Below, one piece after another: positions 40,591 through 52,819 of a stretch of DNA of 64,000 bases. The position numbers were made by a program, and so were the translations under genes. Under the pieces are notes generated by a model. That model saw only the letters and a list, made by a program, of their open reading frames with translations, ran no database searches and was not told where the DNA came from. The DNA is from Ichthyophis bannanicus (Eukaryota; Chordata; Amphibia; Gymnophiona; Ichthyophiidae). Position 1 is the stretch's first letter, and each line of letters opens with the position of its first letter. The stretch covers positions 74,864,662 through 74,928,661 of the forward strand of contig CM066043.1 in NCBI GenBank assembly GCA_033557465.1, given 5' to 3'.

Positions 40591-42410
40591 ATGGAAGAAC
40601 CTACTTCAGGTTTTAAGAAATTTTCTAAATGTGGCGGTACCATTTCCATCACCAACACCCACGATTGGTGTCTCAAATGTTTAGGTCCTGACCACTCTAT
40701 TTCAGAGTGCCTCTCCTGTGGAATGATGTCAAAAAGGGGCCGCCAGAACCAAGCTGCTAAGCTTAGCACCCTTTATCCCTCAAACGTGGCGTCTGTTGCA
40801 TCGACGTCCTCCAGGACTTCATCTTCCTTCCATGGATCTCAGGTAACTAAACATAAATCTAGCCGGTCCTCAAAGGGTAGATCTCCTTCTAAGTATCGAG
40901 ATGTCCCTGAAGTTGCCCTTAAGGAATTGTCACTGGCAAAACTACCCCGGCAGGAGACTTCGGCTTCCAAAGCACTAACGGGGTTCCAGGATGTTCTCGA
41001 GGCCTCAACCTCGGCAGAACTACTGGCGCCATGCTTTGGGGTTCCGACTGCTTCTACCGGTACCGATACCCAAGCATCGGCGGCGTCGATAGACCAGAGG
41101 TTCCTTGCTATTGAACGCAGTCTAGCGGCTCTTCTCACAGCTTCGGTACCATTGAATCCGCTTCAGACACCTCAACCGGTACCGACTGCATTAACATCGG
41201 CGGGTACGCCACCGAGTCATGCGTCTGTCTCCGGCATCGACAGATCGGTACCGGAACAATCCGATGCCAACTTCGATAGATACCAGTACCGTGCTTTGCA
41301 CGATCACCGGGATTGGAGGTATTTTGAATCCTCTGATGAGTCTGAAGACTCCGAAGACACTGCCAATACAAGAGTACTTCTCCCCGACGATTCCTCTTCT
41401 CCTCAGCGCAGAATGTCTCCACCAGAGGATATGTCCTTTCAGGACTTTATCCGTGATGTGGCCCGAGGCCTTTCCATCACAGTAGCTCCTGAAAGAGCCT
41501 AGGGCAAAGGAGTTGGAAATTCTCCAATACCCTAAGGCTCCCAAAGAGGAAGCTACTCTGCCTATTCATGAGATTTTACATGATCTTATGCTAAGGATGT
41601 GGGAAACACCTTTAATCACATCTCCTCATTCTCGAAGACTCGATACCATGTATCAAGTTCCACCTTGTCCTGGCTTTCAAAAAACTCAATTACCACACCA
41701 TTCAATGGTGGTGGAATCAGCCATGAGAAGGATGAAAAGTGCAGAGAGAGACAGGCATCCAATCCTCCAGGTCGTGAATGTAGGACTCTCGATGCCTTTG
41801 GGCGTCGATGCTTCCATGCTCTCAGCTAGGATCAGTTCCTATATCTTGTATATGGGAATGTTCCTTAAAGAGGTCACAGGAGACTTGGAGCTTTTGAGCC
41901 CCCTCCTTCCTGATGACAAAAGGCAAGACTATCTTACTGTAGTCAAACATGCTCAGGATGTTTTCAAGTTTGTAAATTGTGCAGCCTTTGACTGTTTTGA
42001 GTGCATAAGCAGAACCTCTGCTATTGCCATTGGTGCATGTCGGATAGCCTGACTTCAGGCATCTGACTTGGAAATTTGGGTACAGGATAAATTAGGAAAC
42101 ATTCCTTGCACAGGAGAAAATCTCTTTGGCAAGAATTGGCAGGAGAAGGCTAATGAGATAGATTCTGACAATATCACTTTGGATAGATTGTCCAAATTTA
42201 CAGCCCAATCCTGCAAGGAAAAAATCCTTTAAGAAACCATTTTTCAATAAGAAAAAGAAGTTTTATCCTTCCTATACTCAGCAAGCACACCGTCCAGGTC
42301 AGACTGCCCAAAAGGGACAACGGCAACAACCTAGACAACAAAAGAAGCCAAAAGCTGCAAAACCTCAGCTCAGCAGGCTCAGCCTCCTCAGGGGTTTTGA
42401 CTCCTTCCTA
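40591..42410 (+). pseudogene. Gag of element F, frameshift and in-frame TGA
   Basis: The ATG at 40591 begins MEEPTSGFKKFSKCGGT, where the first Cys of the first CxxC pair is Phe. CLKC and CLSC pairs remain. A two-base deletion near 41490 shifts the frame to ELEILQYPKAPKEEA. This continues through LPHHSMVVESAMRRM and SRTSAIAIGACRIA to a TGA at 42050-42052, at the same Trp codon as in element A. Sequence equivalent to LQASDLEIWVQDKLGNIPC follows, with a further break near 42225. Confidence 0.75.
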
Positions 42411-42419
42411 GAGAACTTT

Positions 42420-44165
42420 GCCTTCCTGCCCCTGAACGGTCCAGAACCATCGACCATCCCAGGCAGGTTATGTCATTTTGCCCACAGATGGTACCAAATA
42501 ACAGCAGAAAATTGGACTCTGTCCATTGTACAAGGGGTACAAGCTTCATTTTCACAGCATGCCCCCTCCTACAATTCTAAAACAGTTCAATTCTCAGACC
42601 TCTTTCGACAGTCTCTTAGGTTAAGAAGTCACAATGCTCCTTGCTGAAGGAGCAATAGAGGAAGTGCCCATTCCCCATCAGGGTACAGGGTTCTACTCCC
42701 CCTATTTCCTTATTCCAAAGAAAACAGGAGGACACAGACCCATTTTAGACCTCAGAGAATTGATCACTTGTTCCACGAGAAATTCAGAATGGTCTCTCTA
42801 GGAACTCTGCTGCCATACCTTCAAAGTCAGGATTGGCTCTGTTCTCTAGATCTCAAGGATGCGTATACTCATATTCTCATCCATCCAAATCACAGGAGAT
42901 TCTTCCGAGTCCTGTTTCAAGGAAAGCACTACCAATACAAGGTTCTTCCCTTTGGCCTGGCTTCTGCCCCAAGAGTGTTTACAAAATGCATGGCTGTGAT
43001 AGCAGCATTTCTCCGCACTCTGGGAATATTCGTCTTCCCTTACTTAGACGACTGGCTCATTTGAGCCCCTACAGTGCCAGAAGCCAGCTCTGCTCTGTTT
43101 CGCACAGTATTTGGGACTGGTCATTAACCTTTCAAAATACAATCTTGCTCTCACTCCGTCCTTAGAGTTCATAGGAGCTCATCTGGATACCAGACAGACA
43201 AGGGCTTTCCTTCCGTAGTCCCGCTGTCTTCGCATAGTACAACTAGCTTCCCAAGCAGTGCTCAAACCTTGCCTCACTGCTCGGGAAATGCTACAATTGC
43301 TAGGCCACATGGCATCCACCGTGCATGTGGTTCCTTATGCTGGCCTCCATATGCGAGCAGCCCAGTGAACTTTATCCACTCAGTGGACACAGGCCTCAGG
43401 CTGCCTGTCTGACAAAATAACAAACTCAAACCATCTTATTTCATCCCTCCAATGATGGCAATCACCCAGAAATCTGCTGGTGGGGGGTCTCCTTTCCAGC
43501 AACCCCTATCCCAAACCACCCTAACAGATGCATCACAGGTGGGATGGGGAGCCCACCTGCACGATCTCTCTACCCAGGGTACCTGGACTCCACAGGAGGG
43601 CCTGTCTTCACATTAACCTCCTGGAGCTCAGAGCAATCTTCCTTGCTCTTCAAGTATTTCATGCCCAGCTCAGCTACAAGACAGTCCTAGTTCAAATGGA
43701 CAATCAGGTAGCCATGTTCTATGTGAACAAGCAGGGCGTAACAGGCTCTCTGTCGCTGTGCAATGAAGTTTTGCGACTATGGGCCCTCGCCAGAGAGCAT
43801 CAGATTCATCTCCTTGCGGTGTATCTTCCAGGCATTCAAAACTCTTGGGCAGACAAACTCAGTCAAGTTTGGCTTCCACACGAATGGTCTCTCCAGGCAG
43901 ACCAGGTTGCCCAAATATTTCAAATTTGGGGAACCCGGGACATAGACCTCTTTGCAAGTCCACTGAATGCCAAACTTCCCCGGTTCTGTTCCAGAATTCT
44001 GGATCGATGTTGTCAGGCAAGGGGACGCCTTCCTCCTTCACTGGGGTCAGGACTTCCTATATGCCTTCCCACCCATTCCCCTCATTCCCAAAACCCTATT
44101 CAAGCTTCAGAGAGACACAGGTCATATGATCCTCATAGCTCCACATTGGCCACGGCAAACGTAGT
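42420..44165 (+). pseudogene. Pol relic of element F (RT, RNase H, methylase-like)
   Basis: A frame at 42768-43064 keeps KFRMVSLGTLLPYLQSQDW, LDLKDAYTHILIHP, LPFGLASAPRVFTKCM and the catalytic YLDDWLI, then a TGA replaces the expected Arg codon (43062-43064). RNase H (LVQMDNQVAMFYVNKQG, AVYLPGIQNSWADKLSQ) and the methylase-like block (DIDLFASPLNAKLPRFC) are in a second frame from about 43590. YAFPPIPLIPK is in another. At least three frame breaks separate the domains. Confidence 0.78.
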
Positions 44166-44199
44166 ACCCTCTGCTCCTACATCTCTCTCAAGCTCCGCC

Positions 44200-45340
44200 T
44201 CTGGAATTGGGATCCACTCCAGATCTTCTCTCCCAAGAGGAGGGGATGCTTTGACATCCAAATCCCCAGTCTCTGCATCTCAGGGCCTGGTTGCTGAAAG
44301 CCTAGAACTTCAGGATCTTAATCTTTCCCAACAGGTAAAGGATATCCTTCATGCTTCTAGGAAACCCTCCACAAGACACTCGTATGCCTTTAAATGGAAA
44401 AGGTTTACCATATGGTGCTTGCAGAAGGGTCTTAACCCTCTTGCCAATACCTCTGGAATCGATACTGGAGTATCTCCTTCATTTATCAAATATGGGTCTA
44501 AAGACAAATTCAGTAAGAGTCCATCTTAGTGCTATTGCAGCTTCTTATAAGCCTCTAAGTGGACAACCTATTTCCTCTCATAGCGAGATTTATGAGAGGC
44601 CTTCTTTTAACAAAGCCTCCCTTTAAGCCACCACCGGTGGCATGGGACTTAAATCTGGTACCTGGGCAGCCCATGAAACTGCCCTTTGAGCCATTAGCCA
44701 CTACATCTTTGAAATTCCTTTCCTGGAAAGTCATCTTCCTCATTGCAATCACATCAGCACGTCGCATCAGTGAATTGCAAGCACTAGTGCTGATCCTCCT
44801 TATACAAGGCTCCACCATGATAAGGTAGTTCTTAGGACTCATCCACACTTTATGCCAAAGGTGGTTTCGCCTTTCCATTTAAACCAAGCGGTTTACCTTC
44901 CTGTATTCTTTCCGAGGCCTCATGCCTCCAGTGCAGAAAGGAACCTTCATACCTTGGACTGTAAAAGAGCTTTGGCTTTTTACTTGCAAAGGACACAGCA
45001 ACATAGAAAATCTTCTCACCTCTTTGTTGCTTTTGATCCTAGTCATTTGGGACTTCCAGTTTCCAAAAGAAGTCTGTCTAACTGGATTGCTCAATGCATA
45101 TCCTTTGCCTATGAGAGTAAGAACATTCCTCTTGAAGGCCATGTTACAGCTCACAATGTGAGAGCCATTGCAGCCTCAATGGCTCATCTTCACTCTGTCT
45201 ATCGACGACATCTGTCGAGCAGCTACTTGGGCTTCGGTACATACCTTCACAGCCCACTACTGCTTAGACAAGGACTCCCGCCGGGATGCCTTGTTTGGCC
45301 AGGCTGTTCTTCAGCATCTTTTCCAGACTTAACCAACTCC
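44200..45340 (+). pseudogene. Tyrosine recombinase relic of element F
   Basis: Pieces in several frames: KDILHASRKPSTRHSYAFKW, FLIAITSARRISELQAL (arginine I), a TAG at about 44826, then MPKVVSPFHLNQAVYLPVFF through EGHVTAHNVRAIAASMAH (H-x-x-R). A one-base change after HLHSV puts the DICRAATW and tyrosine block out of frame. All catalytic residues can be found in DNA. Confidence 0.78.
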
Positions 45341-45450
45341 TACCCACCGTCCTTGGTAGGATGCCAGAGATCCATGGGGGGGGGAAGAAAGGCCCTTTCA
45401 CAAGGGCTAACAACTTCCTGGGGCCATCTCCCTAGCATCTCCAGCTAAGG

Positions 45451-45540
45451 AGTCCCCATATGTGAAGACTACATTCCTGCTTGTTCCTGGAGATAGTATA
45501 GATCTCCAGGAACAAGCAGGAATGTAGTCATCACATATGG
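45451..45540. repeat. F-G junction: half ICR joined to a new left ITR
   Basis: AGTCCCCATATGTGAAGACT through GTTCCTGGAGATAGTATA is the left half of F's ICR. It is immediately followed by GATCTCCAGGAACAAGCAGG, the left end of G. The two are reverse complements, so the joint is a ~45-bp-arm inverted repeat around AGTAT. Confidence 0.85.
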
Positions 45541-47588
45541 GTATCGTCGGTACCGACGGAGCCTGCGCGGGAACGCTCCCCAGCGTCCAATTAGAAAGCT
45601 TTTGGGAGCATCCCACAGCGCCTGCGTGCTGCCTTCCCGCCTTTCCCAACTGCCTCTCTCCAGTTCTTTTTCCACGGAGCCAGCAGGTCGTCGTTCCTGT
45701 CACCGCAGAAGAATTCTTCTTTATTTCTTTCTTTTTTGTGGTCGCGTCTGCCTTCCTTGACGCTTTACCGGTACCGCCGTTTTTTTCTTCTTATTTTCTA
45801 TCTTTAAAAAAAATAATATATATTCTACCTTTTTCCTATTTTCTTCAGGTGCACATGCCTTTTTGGGCCTTAGGCCCAAAAAGCTTTTTCTTACAATGGA
45901 GAAACCTGCCTCAGGTTTCAAAAAGTGCACCAAGTGTGGCGGTACCATTTCCGTCACCGACACCCATGAATGGTGACTAAAATGTTTAGGTCCTGACCAC
46001 TCCATCACAGATTGTATGTCCTGCGCCATGATGTCTAAAAGGGGTCGGCAGAACCGAGCTGCTAAGCTCAGTACCCTGTTACCCTCTGATGCAGCTTCGG
46101 TGGCATCGATGTCTTCCAGGGCTCCGTGGATCTCAGGTAACTAAACATAAGTCCAGCCAGTCCTCAAAGGGTAGATCTCCTAAGCATCGAGATGCCTCTA
46201 GCGTTGCTTTTGAGGATTCTGCACCGGCAAAATTGCCCCGGCAGGAGGCTTCGGCTTCCAAAGCATTATCGGGGCTCCAGGATGTTCTCGAGGCCTCGAC
46301 CAGAGCAGAACTACTGGTGCCATGCTCTGGGGTACTGGCGGTCTTCTCCGGTACCGACATCCAGGCATCGGCAGCGTCGATAGACCAGAGAGTCCTGGCT
46401 ATTGAGTGCAGTCTGGCGGCTCTCCTTGCGGCATCGACACCCTCGGAACCGCGACAGACAATTCGGCTGGTATCGGCCCCGGCATCGGTACCAGTACTGA
46501 TAGCATCGGCATCGGTGTCTGCTTTGCCGGTACCCAGTCATTCGATGCCCTCCGGTACCGATACCCGGGTACCAGTTACTCCTGGCACCAACTTCAGTCG
46601 GTACGGGTATCGGGCTCTTCAAGAGCATCCGGACAGATGGTACTTCGAGTCCTCAGAAGAATCTGAGGATTCTGACAGGTCTGTCGATGCAGGAATGCTT
46701 CTCCCAGAGGAGCCCTCCTCCCCTAAGCGCAGGATGTCTCCTCCAGAGGATATTTCCTTCCAGGATTTTATCAGGGAGGTGGCTTGGGGTCTGTCCATTA
46801 CTGTGGCCCCTGAAACAGAGCCAAGGGCCAAGGAGTTGGAAATTCTACAGTATCCTAAAACTCCTAAAGAGGCAGCTACCTTGCCCATTCATGAGATTTT
46901 ATATGATCTCATGTTAAGGATGTGGGAGACACCTCTTACTACCTCTCCTCATTTTCGCAGAGTAGATACTATGTATAGAGTCCCTCCTTGTCCTGGTTTC
47001 CAAACTACTCAGCTTCCTCACCACTCTATTGTAGTGGAATCAGCTATGAGAAGGATCAAGAGTGCAAAGAGGCATGCCTCTAATCCTCCAGGACGTGAGT
47101 GCAGAACCCTGGATGCTTTTGGACGTCGCGTCTTCCAAGCTTCCATGCTTTCTGCCAGGATCGGTTCCTATAGTCTCTACATGGGAATGTTCCTGAAGGA
47201 GGTCACAGATGATTTAGAAGCTTTAAGTCCTATTCTTCCTAAGGATAGAAGACAGGATTTTCTCACTTTGGTCAAACATGCCCAAGATGTTTCTAAATTT
47301 GCCAACCGTGCAGCCTTTGACTGCTTTGAGTGCATAAGCAGAACCTCTGCTATTGCCATAGGTGCACGTAGAATTGCTTGGCTCCAGGCATCTGATCTGG
47401 AGCTCTGGGTACAAGACAAATTGGGAAATATCCCTTGTACTGGTGAGAACCTGTTTGGTAGAGATTGGCAGGAAAAAGCCAATGAGATGGATGCTGAAAA
47501 TTCCACCTTGGATAGATTATCCAAGTCCACAACTGATCCTGTTAGAAAGAAATCTTTCAAGAGACCATTCTTTTCTAAGAAAAAAAGA
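45500..47588 (+). mobile_element. DIRS-type retrotransposon G, left part (continues at 56491)
   Basis: Left ITR then gag, cut at 47588 after codons equivalent to FSKKKR. The gag continuation (YPAYAQQARSAGQ) is found at 56491, so H inserted into this gene and G plus segment 56491-58721 form one element. Confidence 0.82.
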
Positions 47589-47591
47589 TGA
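45896..47591 (+). pseudogene. Gag of element G (interrupted by H)
   Basis: The ATG at 45896 (MEKPASGFKKCTKCGGT) reads to a TGA at 45974-45976, which replaces the first Cys of the second CxxC pair (HEW-stop). A deletion near 46115-46130 restores a long frame (46089-47591, 500 codons). This contains KHKSSQSSKGRSP, the GGTACC-encoded Ser/Ala/Pro linker, SSPKRRMSPPEDISFQDFIR, ATLPIHEILYDLMLRMWE, RTLDAFGRRVFQASML and ARRIAWLQASDLELWVQ. The Trp codon that is TGA in A and F is TGG here. The frame ends where H begins. Confidence 0.8.
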
Positions 47592-47983
47592 AGCTCCAGG
47601 AACAAACAGGAATGAGTCTTCACATATGGGTACGTCGGTACCAACGCAGCCTGCGCGGGAACGCTCCCCAGCGTCCAATCAGAAAGCTTTTGGGAGCATC
47701 CCACAGCACCTGCGTGCTGCCTTCCCGCCTTTCCCAACTGTCTCTCCTCAGTTCTTCTTTTTCCGCGGAGCCAGCAGGTCATGTTCCTGTCACCGCAGAA
47801 GAATTTCCTTATTTTTTCTTTATTTCTTTTGTGTCGCATCTGCCTTCTTCGACGCTGTACCGGTACCGCCGGTCTTTGTTCTTTTCTTCTTGTAAAAAAA
47901 AAACCAAAAACCTTTTTTTCCATTCTTTTTCTTCAGGTGCACTTGAGTTTTGGGCCTTAGGCCCAAAACCTTTTTCCCTTAAA

Positions 47984-49835
47984 ATGGAAAAGCCTGCCTC
48001 AGGATTTAAAAAGTGCACAAAATGTGGCGGTACTATTTCCGTCACCGACACCCATGACTGGTGTCTAAAATGTTTAGGTCCTGATCATTCCTTAACAGAT
48101 TGTGTGTCCTGTTCCATGATGTCTAAAAGAGGTCAGCAGAACCGAGCTGCCAAGCTCAGTACCCTGTTTCCCTCTGATGCGGCTTTGGTGGCATCGACGT
48201 CTTTCAGGACTGCTTCTTCCTCACATGGATCCCAGGTAACTAAACATAAATCCAGCCAGTCCTCGAAGGGTAGATCTCCTTCTAAGCATCGAGATGCCTT
48301 TGGCCTTGCCCTCGAGGATTCTGCACTGGCAAAATTACCCCGGCGGGAGGCTTCAGCCTCTAAAGCATCATCATCGGGGTTCCAGGATGATATCGATGGC
48401 GTGGCCTCGACAGATCTCTTGGTGCCATGCTCTGGGGTACCGGTGGCCTCCACCGGTACCGACTTCCAGGCATTGGCGGCGTCGATGGATCAGAGGATTC
48501 TGTCCATCGAAAGCAGTCTGGCGGCTTTCCTTGTGGCATCGAAGCCCGTGGTACCGCAACAGACTACTCCGCCGGTACGGGCTTCAGCATCGCCATCGGT
48601 ACCGATCCCGGTACCGGTGGCATAGACATCGGCATCGGTGTCCGTTATGCTAGTACTCTGTCCTCTAAAGTACCCCGGTACCGCTTATTCCCGATACCGA
48701 TCCCGGTCGGTACGGGTATCGGGCTTTGCAAGAGCATCCGGACAGACGATACTTCGATTCCTCTGAGGACTCTGAGGATTCTGAAGAGTCGGTCGATGCA
48801 GTGATGCTTCTTCCACAGGAGGAGTCCTCTCCTAAACGAAGGATGTCTCCTCCAGAGGACTTGTCTTTTCAAGACTTTATCAGAGAGGTGGCTCGGGGCC
48901 TCTCTATTACAGTGGCCCCAGAGTCAGAGCCCAGAGCCAAGGAGTTAGATATTTTACAATATCCTAAAACTCCTAAGGAGGCAGCTACCTTACCTATTCA
49001 TGAGATTCTGTATGATCTCATGTTAAGGATGTGGGAAGCACCTCTGACCACCTCTCCTCAGTCTCGCAGGTTGGATACTATGTATCGTGTCCCTCCTTGT
49101 CTTGGTTTCCATAAAACTCAGCTTCCTCACCACTCTATTGTGGTTGAGTCTGCAATGAGAAAGATTAGAAGTGCCAAAAGACATGCCTCTAATCCTCCAG
49201 GACGTGAATGTAGAACCCTGGATGCTTTTGGAAGAAGAGTCTTCCAAGCTTCCATGCTTGCTGCGAGAATTAATTCTTATAGCCTCTACATGGGAATGTT
49301 CTTAAAAGAAGTCACTGACCATTTGCAGACTTTAAGTCCTTTTATGTCTGAAGATAAAAGGCAAGAATTTCTTACTGGGTTCAAACATGCCCAGGATATC
49401 TCCAAATTCTCCAACCGTGCAGTTTTCGACTCCTTTGAATGCGTAAGCAGAGCCTCAGCTATTGCCATAGGTGCACGTAGGATTACTTGGCTTCAAGCAT
49501 CTGATTTGGAGATCTGGGTTCAAGATGAATTGGGAAATATCCCTTGTACAGGTGAGAACCTGTTTGGTAAGGATTGGCAAGCAAAGGCCAATCAGATGGT
49601 TGCTGAAAATTCTGCTTTGGATAGATTATCCAAATCCACAGCTGCTCCTGCTAAGAAAAGGTTGTTCAAGAAAACACCTTTTTCTAAAAAGGGAAGATTC
49701 TATCCTGTTTATAGTCAGCGGGCATCTTCTGCAGCTCAGTTCCCTTCCAAACGTCAGCAATCCTCCAAACAGAGCAAAGCAAAGGCTGCAAGGCCTGCTC
49801 CAGCCCAGCAACCTCAGCCCCCTCAGAGCCTTTGA
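47984..49835 (+). pseudogene. Gag of element H, one stop and frame change
   Basis: The ATG at 47984 gives MEKPASGFKKCTKCGGTISV with all three CxxC pairs (CTKC, CLKC, CVSC). The frame runs to a TAG at 48623-48625 in the GGTACC-rich linker. The conserved second half is in another frame to 49835: SFQDFIREVARGLSITVAPE, EAATLPIHEILYDLML, LPHHSIVVESAMRKIRS, RRITWLQASDLEIWVQDELG, and a Gln/Pro/Ala-rich tail. Indels in the repetitive linker are the likely cause of the break. The stop codon of gag is followed after ~37 bases by the hAT. Confidence 0.8.
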
Positions 49836-50302
49836 CTTTTTGCTAGACAACTTAGCCTTCCTGGCTCTAGAACAGGGGTCTCAAACTCAAATTGCTTTGA
49901 GGGCCAAATGAGGACTTGTAGAGTAACCCGGGGGCCGCACAAGACGCAGGCATCATTTGCATAAGGGCATCATTTGCATAAATATTTGCATAATGTTACC
50001 ATACACTAACTTTTAGTAAACATGCCTCTTAATGAGTGTATGGATAAAGAAAGACTAAAAGATTTCTACATTACTATAAACCAGTGCCAACCGCCAGGCA
50101 CATTAGGAACTACTAGAAACACTGCCCATTTAGAACCCATAGCAAACCTGCCGTGTCCTAACAGCACTACCAGGACTCACAAAGCACCATACCCTAACTA
50201 TCAAAAGGCAACACTGCAAATATTAAATCAACACATTTCAGAGAATAACAATACATGACCTACTCGGGAAAGAGAACAAGTGGCAATGTCAAATAGGAAT
50301 TA

Positions 50303-51171
50303 CAGTCAAACCTCGGTTTTCATGATTAATCCGTTCGAAAAAGTCTGACTAAAACCGAAACGTATGAAAACTGAAGCAATATTTACCATAAGAAATAATG
50401 TAAATCCAATTAATCCGTTCCAGACACCCAAAAATATTCACAAAAAATACATTTTATAGAGAATAACTATATTTTTACATACAGAAAACAATGAGAAATA
50501 AATATAAATGACTAATGAAATGGATAAATGAACATTTAACATCACTGAAAGCAAGCTAAGTACAGTACTGTACAGTACAGTATGTTAGCATCTGGCCTTA
50601 GCCACCCCTGACAAGCTGCTGTGCCCAGCTCTCTTCGGAATCACATTGGATTCAGCCCATTAAAATACCTTTACATTATCTGCTCAATGCTTCAGAATGG
50701 CAGAAAATCTTAATGATATAGCTTCAGACGTACCCTGCAAGAGAAAGAACTGCCTCCCACATTCATGCAACATCTCCTGCTTACGTTGACAGCTTTTCTT
50801 CCCTGTTAAATCAGAGCCTTGCCTCTCTAACTCTGACCAGGCTTGAGGATGTGTTTCATTTACGTGCTCAGCTGACTTTCGCTTCTCATCATGCTGGCGA
50901 TCGGTGAGTCCGGGGGGCAGTGCTGCCGGGACCGGGGCGGGCGTTCTGGCAGTGTATACAGACCGGTGTGCAGCGCGAGGGTGTATGTATTTACAGTACT
51001 GTACTTTACGAAAACCGAGGCGATGTACGAGAACTGGGATAAAATCTCAGTCAAAAAAGACGTTGAAAACCGAAGCGATGTATGAAAACCGGGACAAAAT
51101 CTCAGTCAAAAAAAGACGTTGAAAACTGAAGCGTATGAAAACCGGGGCAAATGAAAACCGAGGTTTGACTG
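50303..51171 (+). mobile_element. pogo/Tigger-like MITE inside the hAT of H
   Basis: Inverted ends CAGTCAAACCTCGGTTTTCA and TGAAAACCGAGGTTTGACTG flanked by TA (50301-50302, 51172-51173). Sub-terminal repeats of the type AAAACTGAAGCGTATGAAAA occur at both ends. No transposase is encoded. The D copy of the host hAT lacks it. Confidence 0.85.
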
Positions 51172-51769
51172 TACATAAACAGAATACCTCAGCTCAGTTA
51201 CACATGCAGAACATACACCATCACCAAACAAGGAATCACAATTTAGAAACAGGAAGACAATTAAACTGGGAACCCCAAAAGCCAAACTTAGAATGTACAA
51301 CACTGTAGAAATAAAACTATACATTGATTTCCTCTTGTATTAAATAAAGTGCAGACGTTAAAGATGCACATTTCCAAGAGCTGACATATTTCAGTTAATA
51401 AATTCAAAATAAAGAGATATTTTTCTACCTTTTGTGCATTTTTTTTCCAGTTGCAATTGTTCCAGTCACTTTCTTCTGGTTTCTTTGTGTCTTCTGCTAA
51501 CTCTCCATCGTCTGCTGTCCATTTCTCCTTTCTTCTTTCCTAGTTTTTTTCCATTCTCTCTACATCTGCTTTAACATACTAATCATTCTCCTTTTGCTCT
51601 TTCCTCATTCCTATTTCATCCACTCAAATTTTACCCCTCCATCCTCAATCCCCACTTACTCTCCCAATACCCGGCCAATTGTAGATTTTTCTTCCCTCCC
51701 ACACAAAATATATTTCACCTCTCCATTTCACTCTCCCAGCCCCATCCCATTCTAATCGTCCCCCAACAT

Positions 51770-52400
51770 CAACTCCCTTCTAGCTCCTGCCCAACCCAGC
51801 ATCCGCTCCCTTCTAGTCCCCGCATCATCAGCCCATTTCCAGTCCTAGCTCCCTCCCCTCACAGCCCATTTCCTTTCCAAGCCCCCCTCCCCATCAGCCC
51901 ATTTCCATTCCAAGCCCCCTTCCACTCAGCCCATTACCATTCCAAGACCCTGTCCCCATCAGCTATTTGCAGTTCAAGCTCCCCCTTCTACTCGGCCCAT
52001 TTCCAGTCATAGCACCCCCTCCAGTCCATTACCAGTTCTAGTCCCCCCCCTAGCCCATTATCGGTCCTAAGCCCCCCAACAGCCCACTTCCAGGCCTAAC
52101 CCTTCCATCGCCCCATCTTCATTCTTAGCCCCCCCATAACCCCATTTTCAGTCTTAGGCCCCCAGTCAGACCACCTCCAGTCCTAACCCCCATCTGTCCA
52201 TTACCAGTCCTAACCCCCATCACCCCATTTTCAGTACTACCCCCCCCAGCCCCCATCAAGTCCTGCTCCCCCCCTACATCAAGTCCTGCTCCCCCCCATC
52301 AAGTCCTGCTCCCCCCCCCCCACAAGTCCTGCTCCCCCCCAGCCACACATCAAGTCCTGCTCCCCCCCCCATCAAGTCCTGCTCCCCCCCCCCGGGAAAA
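51770..52400. repeat. C-rich minisatellite in the hAT of H
   Basis: Imperfect units around CCCATTTCCAGTCCTAGC and, at the right, CCCCATCAAGTCCTGCTCC in tandem. It is the inverted counterpart of the G-rich tract at 22575-23345. Confidence 0.85.
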
Positions 52401-52410
52401 TTAAACTTTA

Positions 52411-52819
52411 AAAAAAAAACGGCTTCTGCTGCTGCTGCCGCCGCTGCCGTGGCCGGCAATAGCAGCAATATCGCAAGTCCCGCGGGCTCCCCCCCCCACC
52501 CGGCAGATCCCTTCCTGCTTGCCTGCCAGTTCTCCGCTTCGGCTTTCAGAGCCGCGAAGGGAGAGCTTCTCCCTCGTGACGCAGTTAAGCCCGCGGGGGC
52601 CGATGGGAAATTTCCCATCTGCCCCGGCGGGCGTAACAGAGTCGCGGGGGAGAAGTTCTCCCTTCGCGGCTCTGAACGCCGACGCGGGAGAACTGGCAGC
52701 ATTGGCAGGCAAGCAGGAAGGGATCTGCCGGGTGGGGGGGAGCCCGCGGGACTTGCGATATTGCTGCTATTGCCGGCCACGGCAGCGGCGGCAGCAGCAG
52801 CAGAAGCCGTTTTTTTTTT
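52411..52819. repeat. ~400-bp palindrome in the hAT of H
   Basis: Arms 52411-52610 and 52611-52819 meet at GATGGGAAATTTCCCATC without a spacer. Outer ends are A-run/CGGCTTCTGCTGCTGCTGCC and its complement followed by a T-run. Some mismatches and small indels occur near 52530-52545 and 52620-52690. The inner GTTAAGCCCGCGGGGGC block is shared with the palindrome at 22164. Confidence 0.9.

Larger units (their letters stand above)
40196..45499 (+). mobile_element. DIRS-type retrotransposon F (family 1), lacking its right end
   Basis: The left ITR starts CATCTCCAGGAACAAGCAGG, then gag, pol and YR relics follow. It stops half way through its ICR at about 45499, where the left end of element G begins. 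No right ITR of F is recognised downstream within the window. Confidence 0.85.

Noticed and set aside
45500..49835. Tandem gene duplication of a host zinc-finger gene
   Set aside because: The repeated units begin with DIRS terminal repeats and encode retrotransposon gag; the arrangement is nested insertion.
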